A DNA stretch of 64,000 nt from Bolinopsis microptera (taxonomy: Eukaryota > Ctenophora > Tentaculata > Lobata > Bolinopsidae): NCBI RefSeq assembly GCF_026151205.1, contig NC_087076.1, positions 8,780,902 to 8,844,901 on the forward strand, given 5' to 3'. The notes under the pieces were generated by a model, which did not search any database, was not told where the DNA came from, and saw nothing but the letters and a program-made list of their open reading frames with translations. A program made the translations under genes and the position numbers. Of this stretch, positions 47,158 through 61,000 are shown in pieces. Each line of letters begins with the position of its first letter. Positions within the stretch are counted from its first letter, which is position 1.

Positions 47158-50100
47158 TTAAGCTTCTTTCTTGCTAGTAGACGTCATATCATCTAATTCA
47201 ACAATATCAGCATTTAATTTTTGTGTTGGAACCTCTGTAATACCCAGTTGAGTTCCCTGACTCACCACAGTAGCGTCTCTTTGCGAAGATCTAGTGTTGA
47301 TTACATAGTTAGATAGCTTAATGGTACAAGACTTTCGAACATAGTCGATAATGCCACTGTTATCGTACAGTAGAGGGTTTATTACTGAATTCAGAGGTAG
47401 GATTACTATAGAGAATATGGAATAATAATCAGTCGCATCTATCGCCTCTAAATAGTGGAGAGTACAGACAGCTATGAAGGGGACCCAACAAAGGAAATCA
47501 GTGATGACCATTAAAGTTATCTTCCGGTTGAGAGTGCTGTTTATTTTCGAATGTTTTACTTGAGATACGGATGCTGTGGATGCTTTCCTCATGGTTGCTT
47601 GAGAAACTCTTCTTGTTGATTCCTCCACAGTGATATAGACTATTATGTATGATATTGTGATGGCGAAGAAGCACAGAGCGTTTTGTATGATAACAAACCA
47701 AGTGTACAATTTTTGAGGGTCATTTTCTCTTACGAAGAACTTGAACAGACAAACACCTGAATTTCCATAGAAGTTAACTTTGCTGCCAATAACTGGGCTG
47801 TTGTTAAACCTTGAAAACATGTCAGCGACCATATTCATGATCTGTGTCCAGCTGAGACTTTGTATTTTGAATTTACCGTAATGTTCTCTAAGAATGGCAA
47901 TGTGTTTGTATTTATTGTGGGATCCTATAAGCATTGGGTTGTCGAAATAAGCTAGTCCATTGACAAAGTAATCTTCAAGTTGGGGAAGCAAAGGAATGAA
48001 CGCAATAGTTGCAGCAACTAAAACCATACTCAAACAGACAAGTATTATCACTGTTTTTCCTTTCCGAGTCATACTTCCTCTTAGGCTTGAGGTCTTGAGA
48101 CAGAATACGCGAAGAATACTCAGTAAGGTCATCGAGTAAAGGGAGAGTTGAGAACCAAATGTATTGAGAATTCCCAGGGCAGAGCAAGCATCAGAAGTGA
48201 GCCATTTGTAGTAATCTTGACAGAATGTAGAGTCCCCATTCTGGTATTGATAGTTGACTATTGATATTCCGACAAGATACAAACCTACACACAGATCCCC
48301 TAATCCTATGAAGACAACCATAGCAAGGTTACTTATCTTGACCAAGGAATCTTCTCGAAATATCTGGAAAGAAGTTGATATTACAGTTATCAGATTTAGA
48401 AAAGTGGCTAGTAAACCCAGTGTCCAAGAACAACCTACCAAAAACGTTCCGTCTATGACTTCTTTAGAATTCCGGCAGCCATCCCCACACTCATCGCTGT
48501 AATCAGCGCAATCGAATATTCCATCACAATGCTTGTTCCAAGGAATCCTGTCTTCTGTTCCATTACAAGAAAACTGATTTGAGCAGTCAAGTTCGTCGGA
48601 CCAGTCTCCACAGTCGTTTGCAAGATTACAAACTTTATCAAAACTAATGCATGTCCCACTTGTACATTCGAACAATTGCTGAGTTTTGAAATGAGATCCT
48701 ACGTTTTGGACCAAAGTAAGATATGGTTTTCCATGTTTTGGAGTTGCCATTGAATAGACTTTGTTTTTCTCTTCAATCTCTCCTGCACATGAGTCATGTT
48801 TTAGTTTTGTCAACTTACAAGATGTTTCGTTGTCAGCACAATTATCATTACAAGTGGCCAATAAATATTGGGCTCCAAACAAGAAGTTGCAGTTCATACT
48901 TTTGTTGGGGAGAATTGCCACACCCTGTATTACGCCAAAAACTTTATCTCTGTTGTGAGAAGTGGTGATGTTGATTTCTTTACAGCCATTGTCAAGAAAT
49001 GCCTGATTCTCCAATCCTTGGTGACAGTAGCTAATTCGTGTTTTTTTATAGTTCCGCGAGCCGAAATTAGTTTTTGTTTGGAGGATGTCTTGGTTTCGGG
49101 CAACTCTACAGACCTGTTCCTCGCTTCCACAAGATGAAATTCTGTCACACAGCTTTATGTAATTCACTTTTTCTTTGGTACTATTCGAACAGAAATAAAA
49201 CTTTTCGTTTGAGCAGTTGTCTGATCTGACTGAGCTCCAGTCACCTTTGTCACCACAGACGGTGTAATTTTCTCTGTGTTTCCTCCAAAATTCCTTGTCT
49301 TCATCTTTTCCATCTTCACAGTCCTTAACACCTGTCTCCTACCCATTTTGAAGGAATCGACCATTTTATTCCCCCAACCCGTCTGGTACAATTCACTGTT
49401 TCCATGTCATTACAAATGTCATCAATCTCGTCTCTTCTAGTTAAAGGACAATCTGTATGATTATCACACATTTTGTGTTTGTGAACTATGCAGCCATAAC
49501 CTAGATTGTGACATTTAGCGTCTATAGAGTCAGTGCAAAAGGGTTTCAAACTTCTCGTGTCGTTGATAAGAGTATTACTGTTTTTCCTGATTGATATTTT
49601 AATCCTTTGCCGCGTTTTGCAATCTACCAAGTATTTTGACAAACTTATTGATTTTGAACCGTTTCTTTTCAAACATTTTAGTCCAATTTTTGCTTTGTTA
49701 GGACAATTCATCTGATCAGAAAAGTCATTGCAGACCATCTTAACATCGGAGTTCCGAAATTTAGGAACCGAACACTTTTGCATTGGTGCAAGTGGACGCT
49801 TTAGGAGTACCCTATCTTTAACTACCGGTCCGAATAATCCTGGCTTTGTATAGACATTGTAAAAACTACAGGATTCCACACTTTCTTCTTCGCAATTAAG
49901 TTCGTCCGCTCCATTGTCACAGTGCATGATTTTGTCACAAATCATTCTAGGCTCAATATATACTTCTTTTATAATCGTTTTAGACTCATAAACCCATGAA
50001 GATACTTTGAAAGATTTGCTGCAAAACATACCGATCGGATTTTCACTTTCACACCGATTATTGCCTAAGAGTGATTCATCAGCACAGTTAGAACAATCGC

Positions 50101-51869
50101 ATTTATCGTCACATAAAACACTTTCTGGGACGAATTCCTTCTTCCTTGGTGAGTATACTCTGCAGTCAAAGTCGCACATACTTTCATCTATTACAGTGTT
50201 CGGACAATCTTGCTTTTCATTGCAAGTTACACGCTCATTATCAATGGGGTTCCACAGATTTTCGGTTTTACATGTAAAGTCTCCACAAAGCATGCCTTCC
50301 CGATCCTTCTGGATGTCATTTTCGCACCTCTGATGGCCACAAATCTGATAAAACCCGGTATCTTTTTCACAGACCTTATCGAACATAATCATATTTTCTC
50401 CTTCCGAACAATCAAATTCTTTTTCAGGTAGGTGTTTAACTTGATATTGACCGTTATCCTGACTGCATTTAAAATAAGTAAGGTTGTTAGTATCCGTACA
50501 TTTCAGTTTCAAGAAACCTCTCAATGCCACTATCTTGCAAGTCCCACCTGGCTCTATCTCTGAAATTAAAGATGATGATGCTGGATTTTTATAGCAGATA
50601 ACGTGACGTGACACTTGCCAATTATTAGTTTTTATCCAATTTACAGATGTGGATTCTGGTGGGGAGGTGAAGCGCATGACAGTGATTCTGGGTTTTGATT
50701 CATCAATAGTGCAAGGTGATTAGTAAATAATAAATATGCCTCACCTCCCGATAGAAATAATATCCACATCCAAAAATTTTGTCTTGTCAAAATAATCCTA
50801 ATTGTGTACTTTCCAATCTATATTTACCCTTATCTTATGTGTGCATAATATATATAATATGTGAGTGATAAAAATCAATTAATTAATCCATTCAGTACTC
50901 ACTATCGGGTGTATTTCCCTCCTCCTTTTCCTCCTTATCTTGTCCATCTGTAGGATTCTCAGTAAAATCCTCAGTAAAATCCGTGTTCTTCTCTTCTTTA
51001 TCTGATCTGCCTTCATCGCTATCAGTTGCACTTTCATCGTTATTAACATCATTTGCATTGTCGTTATCTGAAACCATTTATGTAACACCATGGAATAGGA
51101 ACTAGAGATATGAACTAGAGATAGGAAATAGAGATAGGAACTAGAGATAGGAACTAGAGATAGGAACTAGAGATAGGAACTAGAGATAAAAACTAGAGAT
51201 AGGAACTAGAGATAGGAACTAGAGATAGGAACTAAAGATAGGAACTAGAGATAGGAACTAGAGATAGGAACTAGAGAATCAGAGATAGGAACTAGAGATA
51301 GGAACTAGAGATAGGAACTGGAGATAGGAACTAGAGATAGGAACTAGAGATAGGAACTAGAGATATGAACTAGAGATAGGAACTAGAGATAGGAACTAGA
51401 CATAGGAACTAGGGATAGGAACTAGAGATAGGAACTAGAGATAGGAACTAGAGATAGGAACTAGAGATAGGAACTAGAGATAGGAACTGGAGATAGGAAC
51501 TAGAGATAGGAACTAGAGATAGGAACTAGAGATATGAACTAGAGATAGGAACTAGAGATAGGAACTAGACATAGGAACTAGAGATAGGAACTAGAGATAG
51601 GAACTAGAGATAGGAACTAGAGATATGGACTAGAGATAGGAACTAGATAACGAAGCCCTTCCCATGTGTCATCTATATTTGATAGAGTTGACACGGAGTA
51701 CACTACTACAGATCATGCACCAGAGAATTGATCGAATTCATTTTTTAAATCTTGGCAAATATATTTATTATTTGATACCTGTATCCTTATTTGGATTAGT
51801 TCCCGGGCTGAACCAGGATCTAGACTTTGTCACCATTAGACTTAGTATGAATATCCACTTCCAGTTCAT
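47158..51869 (-). CDS. LDLa-repeat 7TM receptor 2, with one single-base frameshift
   Basis: Exons: 51779-51869 (signal peptide MNWKWIFILSLMVTKSRS), 50903-51067 (an extra acidic exon absent from receptor 1: DNDNANDVNNDESATDSDEG), 47158-50559. The main exon parallels receptor 1 throughout, with LDLa repeats CNLANDCGDWSDELDC and CDGIFDCADYSDEC, then the 7TM domain with CLFKFFVREND, DFLCWVPFIAVC and NSVINPLLYD. At about 49333 an extra T (plus strand) sits where receptor 1 has CACCGTCTCC; it converts WVGDGVKDC to WVGDRC-stop. Exon lengths sum to 3658, one more than a multiple of three. Ignoring that base, the product would be 1218 residues. An 0.5-kb minisatellite occupies intron 1. Confidence 0.84.
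51098..51645 (+). repeat. 13-bp minisatellite (GGAACTAGAGATA)n
   Basis: About 42 tandem copies with scattered variants (GATATGAACT, GACATAGG, AACTGGAG) and one short interruption near 51280. Higher-order pattern: a block at about 51300-51390 recurs at 51480-51570. It lies wholly within intron 1 of receptor 2. There are no unique spacers, so it is not a CRISPR-like array. Confidence 0.95.
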
Positions 51870-53186
51870 AGTCAAAGAGTTTGACTGATCTGTCTATAAA
51901 TACTTATAAAGCATGTTAGAAAGCATACCAAAATAAACGATTACAAATATTTGTATGATTTTTATTGGGAGATGATCGTAGTTGAAGTTCAGCGATACGG
52001 TTAATAAAACAAAGCAGGAAATTCACGTTAGAAATTGATGTCAGCTATTACTTGTAATAACCATGATAATGACATAATCAGCAAACACATAACGACGACC
52101 TCAAAAACGACCGTTTACCATAAATAACTCGGATGTACGTTGTACGTGCTCATCGATTGAATGCCAAGTCGAGACTTTAGCTTTAAATCTCCATAGATCA
52201 TACTGTACGTTATAAGTATGTGCAGACAGGTTAAATGGCATGCGCAAGCCTTGAACCCCCGGTGTGAGGCAACACTGTTATCGGCTATAATGGCATTGTT
52301 CTCGGTGTGTACCATCTACAGTTGCTCCTGACGTCATTAATTGGATCTCACTTCGTAGAATCATACAATTATCATGGGATTGAATGCTAGCATTCATTAT
52401 TTGTAGGAAACAGCCGAAATTATCATTACTAGTAGTTCCTTAGTTCATAAGAGCGCGGTTAAGGATCAACTCAAACACTCACTGTAAATAATGAAGCATA
52501 ACAGATTTGAGGCATTTTTAAATTTCAGGAGCTATATAATACTTATTGATACAAATGTATTGTGCTCTGAGGCTTCTGGAACAGGTGTAATTTCAAAGTA
52601 AAGCTGTTCTCATACACTCAGGACCATGTTGAGCAATGCTTTAGTTTAAAGAATAATTTGGTATTCATCTCTTAAACTAAAACTTATGTTATTATTGGTG
52701 TGAAGCTGAACATATGAAGATATCAGTATCTTAGAACTCAACTTGGTTACAAGATCATTGACAATTCCTAGGTTTTTCTTTTAGAAAACTCTGGTTTCTC
52801 CTAAACCTCCACACATGCCAACTTCATCATAAACACAGGAGAGTGGAGGTAGACCAATTTCAAGGTTTATAAAATTAAAATAACAACTAAACATGTATAT
52901 TCAACTGTGATATTTATAATTATAGGAGATTCTATACACAATATTATATTCAATTCTTCATTTGCCGGGTTCTTTTCATAACAGAAGTAATTTCCATAAC
53001 CCTATTCTTGGATATCAAGAATGAATAGAGATTAGATAGAATTTCAATGCTATGAGGCAGTAAAACTACAATTTTAATAATAATTCTTGATCTTAACATT
53101 TTGAACATCTTACTAAAGTACTAATACTATAGAACTCATTTTTCCCTCAGACATTCCAATTAAAATTATATGAAATCATAATTATA
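51870..53186. other. 5' flank of receptor 2 and intergenic DNA to the Helitron
   Basis: 51870-52135 is conserved with the receptor 1 upstream region; a TATTTATAG motif about 30 bases upstream of the ATG is a candidate TATA element. 52480-52800 is related to 46560-46960. No gene was seen. Confidence 0.5.
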
Positions 53187-53665
<479 letters not shown>

Positions 53666-53774
53666 TGACATAGTGTACAGATTTGGCGTTACAATGACCG
53701 ATATAATTCTTCAAAATTAACTAAAAACATGGTTAAATTGAAAATTCAATTAAAAACAACTGTGAAGTCAGGAC

Positions 53775-56700
53775 CTAGAAGGCAGTCTCTGCCACGATGT
53801 CTTTACTAGCGTCAGGTCTGATATTTTCTAGTTCCACCGGTTCAGGGTTGATGGCTTGTGCGGGAGTTCGGCTTTTAGTCGTACATGATTCTGGATCCGC
53901 TCGGCTGTTCATGTTGGAAGTTTTATTGAAAATACCAACCCTTCTGCAAATTATCAGACACTGTTCAGAAATATAATCTAGGACTCCACTAGTGTCATAT
54001 AACAGAGGGTTGATGACAGAATTCAAAGGGAGAATTATTATTGAGAATAGAGAATACAACTTAGTCGCATCCATCACTTCAAGATAGTGAAGACTGCAGA
54101 CAACTATGAAAGGGACCCAGCAAAGGAAATCAGTCAGAACCATCAAAGTTATCTTTCGGTTTAGTGCACTGTTCTTTTTTGGTTTTTTCACTCGAGATTT
54201 TGACTTATTTGCTGTGCTGCCTTGTGATGCTTTTCTTGAATTTTCTACTTTCATATGAATTAACATATAAGATATGCTAATAATGAGGAAACATATGGCA
54301 TTTTGGATGATGACGAACCAACTGAAATTCTTTTGAGGATCGTTCTTCCGTACGAAGAACTTGAACAGACAAACGCCAGAGTTTCCATAAAAGTTAACTT
54401 TGCTGCCAATCACGGGACTATTGTCAAATCTAGTGAACATATCAGCTACTAACTCCCTGATCTGATTCCAGCTGAGACTTTTTACTTTGAATTTACCATA
54501 ATGTTCTCTGAGAATGGCTATGTGTTTGTTTTTATCATAAGATCCTGTGAACATTGGATTTTTGAAATAAGCAAGTCCATTGACAAAGTAATCTTCAAGT
54601 TGGGGAAGCAAAGGAATGAACGCAATAGTTGCAGCAACTAAAACCATACTGGAACAGACAAGTACTATCACTGTTTTTCCTTTCCAAGTCATACTTCCTC
54701 TCAGGCTTGAGTTCTTGAGACAGAATACTCGAAGAATACTCAGTAAGGTCATCGAGTAAAGGGAGAGTTGGGAACCAAATGTATTGAGAATTCCCAGGGC
54801 AGAGCAAGCATCAGAAGTGAGCCATTTGTAGTAATCTTGACAGAATGTAGAGTCCCCATGCTGGTATTGATAGTTGACTATTGATATTCCGACAAGATAC
54901 AAACCTACACACAGATCCCCTAATCCAATGAAGACAACCATAGCAAGGTTACTTATCTTGACCAAAGAATCTTCTCGAAATATCTGGACAAACGTGGTAG
55001 TTATAGTTATGAGGTTTAGTATCGTGGCAAGTAAACCAAGGATCCAGCAGCAGCCACTCAGAAACAATCCCTCCACAACTTCATAAGGATGTCTGCAGTC
55101 ATTTCCACATTCGTCGCTGTGGTCCTCACAATCAAACTTCCCGTCACAATATCTACTCCAGGGTATACGGTCTTCTGTTATTCCAATGCAAGAAAATTGA
55201 TTTGAGCAGTTATTTTCGTCGGACCAATCCCCACAATCGTTTGCAAGATTACAAATTTTATCCAAAGTTATACATGATCCACTATCACATTCAAACAACT
55301 GCAGTGCAGCATAAGTTGATTCTAATGATCCTATTTTTTGGACCAAGGAAAGGTAAGGATTTCCACTCTTTGGAGTGGCCACCGAACGAATTTCATTTTT
55401 ACAAGAATCGTGTTTCAATTCTTTCAACCTGCAAGATGTTGCTAAGTTATTGCAAATGCCATGGCACGATGCCTCCACATAAGGCACTCCGTACAAAAAT
55501 CGACAGTCAATCGTTTTGTTTGGAACAACAGTGATCCTTTGTTCCAGAACGCCGAAAACCTGGTCACTTTCGATTTTTCTACATCCATTTACAAGAACTG
55601 CCAGATTATGTAATCCAGAGATGCAATAACCTGGCCAAGTTGTTTGCAAACTTCCTGTTCCGGAGGGTTCAGTCCAAAAGATGTCTTGATTTCGGGCAAC
55701 TCTACAGACCCGTTCCTCACTTCCACAGGATGGAATTCTGTCACAGAGAGTTTTGTAATCTAGCATTTCCCCAGTGCTGTTTGAACAGAAGTAAAACTTT
55801 TCGTTTGAGCAGTTGTCTGATCTGACTGAGCTCCAGTCATTTTCGTCGCCATGACAGTAGGTGTAATTTGTTGTATGATTTTCCCAAAATTCTGTGTTTT
55901 CATCTAATCCATCTGAACAATCTTTAACTCCATCATTTATCCAATCGCTAGGAATGAACCACTCTACATTTCCTACCCTTCTGATACATTTCTCTTCTTC
56001 CATTTCTTTACAAATGTCATCAATCTCGTCATATTTCGTGTCCGGGCAATCTATGCGATTATCACACATTTTGTGTTTATGAATATAACAGCCATGATCA
56101 AGATTACCACCATTATAAAGATCTCGACACTCTGCATCTATGAGTCATTGCAAAACCCAGACCTGATCTTACGGTTGAATAATGATGTATATTTATCTAT
56201 CATATAAGCAGAACGAAGTTCGCAATCTACTAGATATTGCGATAAATTCGCTAACTTAGTACCCCCTTTGACTTTTATATAGCATTCTACAGCATTCTTT
56301 GATTCATCGGGACAGTTGATCTGATCTGAGAAGTCGCTGCAAACCGGCTTATACTTACCTCTCGAAAAGTTTGGGACCGAACACTTTTGGCGAGATTGCA
56401 ATGGGCGTTTTTTTACCACTACCTTCCTTTTTGATCTATATCGATAATTACAAGATTCCTTACTATGAGACATACAATTCTCTTCGTCAGCTCCGTTGTT
56501 ACAGTGTATTTTATCATCGCAAATCATGTGTGGTTCTATATAAACTTCTTTTGTTACACTTACAGTCTTCATTCTTTCTTTAAACGTCTTTTCACAAAAC
56601 ATGCCTATTCGATTTTCACTTTTGCAACGCTTATTATTGTTTCTTGATAACGCCTCATCAGCACAGTTGGAACAGTCGCACACGTCGTCGCATACCAAGC

Positions 56701-57582
56701 GATGTGGGACCGATTCATATTCAACAGTATCATGCAGTTTGCAGTCAAAATCTGACGTAATGCTGCAGCTTTCTTCATCAATTGATGTGTTCAAACAATC
56801 CTCTTGATCATTGCAAGTTATGTCAAAGTTGTCAACGGGGTGCGAATCACCTATGCTTTTGTTGTAGTATTCCACGAGTATGTTGCGGTTTTTTCTACTA
56901 CACACATAATCTCCGCAAAGCATGCCATTCCAGCCATCTTGAACGTCATTATCATAGCCAATGTCATACATCTGCGTATGACCACAAATTTGATAGAATC
57001 CAGGATCTGAGTCACAGATCGTGTCAAATAAAACTATACCATCAATGCTGGATACTGAATAACTTCCTTCACCCTGAGTACATTTGAAGTACGTTTGGTT
57101 GTTTGAATCTTTACATTTTAATTTTAGGAATTGTCCTACTGGAACAACCTTGCAGGTTCCAGGATGGATTGCATGATCTGAAAATAATTTAGTATTATAA
57201 ATAATAATATGTATATCACCTTTTTTCAGTTTCAGCACAGTAAGAAGTGTTCTACACAAATCTACTTGAAAAACAGCTCAGGCCACCGATAGAAAAAAAA
57301 ACGTTTTACTTTCATAACAAATTGAAAATCAATACAAAATGTATGTAAATTTACATTAAAAATTGCTGACTGCATCAGCTAGTACGCACAAGTTGTTGTA
57401 GCACTGCTGGTAGTAGTATAATTGTAGTACTCATGGTCATCCTGGTTGGTAGAGTTTGTAGCAGGAGAGGTTGTAGAGGTTGTAGCAGGAGAGGTTGTTG
57501 CAGGAGACGTGTTCACTCTTGCCAATGTCAGTAGAGTGTATAAGAGCAGACGCTTCCAATGCACGGTAATGTTCTGGTCCAT
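53775..57582 (-). CDS. LDLa-repeat 7TM receptor 3, with one single-base frameshift
   Basis: Exon 1 (57390-57582) encodes a signal peptide (HWKRLLLYTLLTLARVNT) and a Ser/Thr/Pro-rich, probably O-glycosylated stretch (TSPATTSPATTSTTSPAT) unlike the first exons of receptors 1 and 2. Exon 2 (53775-57177) encodes the Cys-rich ectodomain and 7TM region, with LDLa repeats CNLANDCGDWSDENNC and CDGKFDCEDHSDEC, and DFLCWVPFIVVC and NSVINPLLYD. The ectodomain is more diverged than between copies 1 and 2; the 7TM part is strongly conserved. At about 56141 one base is missing relative to the other copies, so CNDS runs into TAG; the next frame continues DAEC. Exon lengths sum to 3596, one base short of a multiple of three. 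The repaired length would be 1198 residues. Confidence 0.84.
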
Positions 57583-58000
57583 TTCCTTGAACAGTTCAAT
57601 TTAACATTCAACAAAGGTACAAACTTGGCTAAATTAGAAATGTATTTATCCAAAAAATAAGTGCGAAAACATCATAATTAAACATTTATATTCAAGTTCA
57701 ATTATGTTCCTATAGCACATAATATTGTCAATTGAAGACTGCTATAATAGATTGATTGATATTATTACGAATATTCAATACTCATGTCTCATAAGTAAGC
57801 ACAGTGAATCGTGGGGATAAAATCATTTAGTGCTAACTGCTGACTAGACGTTTTTTCGATTGACCTCTAAGGTATCTATGATTGATTAAACTAATACTAT
57901 AAATGATAACCAAGATATAATAATACATATCCTGCCAGATATCAAGTATGTTACATGTTCTAACAAAATTGAAAATGTCTAACTTATCCCACTTTATCAG
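57583..58000. other. 5' flank of receptor 3 and end of FBF1 intron 11
   Basis: AT-rich, no gene seen. It does not show the upstream block shared by receptors 1 and 2. Confidence 0.5.
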
Positions 58001-61000
58001 GACGTGGTGGGGAAGATGGAGTCACACCTTCGAGAACAGACTCGACAGTCAAATGCAGCACAAGATAGGATCATTGCTGACGAGGCCAGATTAAGGAGTC
58101 TTCAGGTAATTGTAATTGAAACTATTTTATCAAATTCAAAAAATCTTTAATAACGATGAGCCCCAGCTCATGATCACACTGTGTGCGTTATGTAAAGAAG
58201 CACGCTAGAGCTGCACGCCATATATAATGTCCAGGTTCATTATAATATATAATGTAGTACTTCTAGTTCTAGGCAATGAGCTTGGTTGTGTCCCACAACC
58301 AAGCTCATTGCCTAGAAGTATTACATTACAGCTTGGTTCATGGGCATATGGCGTGTAGCTCTATAGTCTATACACCAAAACACAAAAAAAAGCAACCTAA
58401 AACGAGGTGCTCAGTGCCGCACTCATTATGGTGCTCTGTGTGCTGTGGCTTGCAGCAATATTGACACTCACTGTCATTATAAACTAACTTGTCCACACTC
58501 ATGACAATACAAAATGCATACCTAATGATAGACTCTCATTAAAATCCTCGAATTCGCACTTCGCAGGGATAATCACACATCTGACGAAACGTTTAGTAAA
58601 CGTTTTGTATATACAGTCTGGAACGTTCAGTCGTCCCCAGTCCTTATTGAATATATTGTTAGCAGTTTTCTCATTTACATTTCTCTCATTAGCTTTTCAC
58701 AAAACTCAGGCATCTTGGGAAGCGGACAAAGCAGAGGAAGAGAGGAAATTAGAGAAAGGTCGGGAGCATTTAGAGAGATCTAAGAGTTCCCTCCTCTCCG
58801 AACAAAGGGAACAAATGGAGCTTTTGTATAAGGAGAGAAAGGACATTTCCAGGGAGAAAAGTAGGTTAGCTACTGCATCACAAAAAGCTACGGAGAAGGT
58901 AGCTCAAGGTGGGTCACTAGGCACGTTTTCTAACCCGCTATAAGTATAACCTGTATCTGTTTTCAGGATCATTTGTCTTGATAAGTTTTTAAATGCTAAT
59001 TTGGAGTACCGCACCTGCGCCCATGCATCAATTTTGTAAAAGTTAAATGTTGAGAAAGATATATGATCTGAGACCTCTAATTTTATCAATATTATTGCGC
59101 CTCTATTTCACACGGCTCAATCCTTAAAACTATAACAGGTGCTGTGAAGCAACTCGATATCGAAGCACAAGCCCAGTCTATATTTGATCAAACGAAGAGG
59201 AAAGCCACCAAGATAACCGCAGAAATGGAGAGACTTGACAACGAGAAGAAAACTTACTTTAGAGATAGGGATGATTTAGATGCTGAGAAGGAAAGGTTAG
59301 CTCCTGCTCAAATTGGGCCATCATTGCACGGGTGGAACCTTTTTAATGAGTAACGATAGAAAATAACCTTATCATATTATGTATACATGGTTACTAGTTA
59401 TCAACATTCGCTTATTGACCTTCGCAAGTGAATAAATATGTACAAGGTCGTAATACGGTTCTCTGAACTAGATAACAAAAGATGAAAAAGTTGTACGCTT
59501 GTTAACTTTAAAATCTGGAGATCTTGTCATTTCAGTTACAAGATTTTTAAATTGTGTTTTTTGTGGACACTACAATAATATACTCCAAAGGTTGACAAAG
59601 TTAGCAGAGAAGTTGTCAGCCCGGGTCTCAGAGACGGAACACTACGGAGAGGCCCTGAATAAAGCTCGAACAGAATGCTGTGTTGTACAACAACAGCTAG
59701 CCAAGCTGGAAACCGAACTAAGGATGAGGGAAGACGAGATTAAGATTAGAGAGAAATCTTTGAAAGTAAGACTACTGTTCTTCTTAATTAAATAAAATCT
59801 TTACTGCCCTCATGAAAAAAAATTCCATTTATCAATGACGAAACCGAGTAAGAAACAAACATGACATACATGATACACAGCATTGAACAATAACAGCATG
59901 TATATTACTATCAGAGAGCTAAAAGAGAGCTAAATCCTAAAAGAGAGCTAAAAATCATGTTGCAGGACGCCACCAGCTCGATCACAGCTGAGCGAGACCT
60001 CCTGAAACTGGACCGACAAAGTCTGAACGCGGAGGGAATACAGTGTCCCGCCTGTCAGATGTACCGTCCCAGAACCAGACAAATATCAGGCAGTCCCCTA
60101 AGGTAACAGTCAGCTAATCACCATGTTCCCAAGTTATAAGTGCCAGTTTCAGGAGCAGCATTACCATACATCTCAGACTACCCCATTGTTCTCCTGGAGC
60201 AACAGACCTTCCTGGTATCTTACCACTTACCAGTGTGCTAATAAGAACACTGTATTTCGGTATTACACTTTGTGACGGCACTAAAGGGAACATTAGGGGA
60301 ACAATCATGGTCTAGAGATGCACCTCAACAGTAACCTCTGTAACCCAGATATTATCATATTCATTTGATTACATGGTCGCCTTTCATTCATGGAGTTCGC
60401 GTAGATCAGAGGTGAGAGGTGGTTCGAGAGTTCAACAAATTAATGTTAGCTCGCACTGTTATCATATCACCTCATGGTCAATTGGTCATGTTAATTATCA
60501 GATCTGGTAATCTGTACATCAAAATTTTAATACTCTGAGCAGACTCTACTGCAAGTGTAACTCACAATGAAGAAGGTTTGTTAAACTTAAGGGGGGGGGG
60601 GGGGGGGGGGGGTTCACCCTGATTTTTTGTGGAACATGGTTTCGAGATAGCAGTTGACCAACAAACTAGGACCGCGACCGGTGACCAAACTTTTGAGGGG
60701 GTCCCGGACCCCAATTACCGCCAAACGGTGCCCGCGGGGCAGCCACGCCCATATTTGGTCCAAATTAGGCCCAATTTAGCCAAATACCCTGGACATGCCC
60801 AAAATCCAGATTTTAGGTGCTCTACTTGTAGCTAGTGGTCCCTTGAACTCGTACATGAATTTTCATCAAATATCAATATTTTTGAGTGAAACCAACTTTA
60901 TATGAAAGGTAAGCCTATATTACACATTCTCTATATGATTATCAGCGCTGTATCTAACTAACTGTGTATTCTGTGTTCAAATAATCGCAAAATGTGAACA

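Noticed and set aside
51098-51645. Possible CRISPR-like array
   Set aside because: Units are contiguous 13-bp repeats without unique spacers in a eukaryotic intron; it is a minisatellite.
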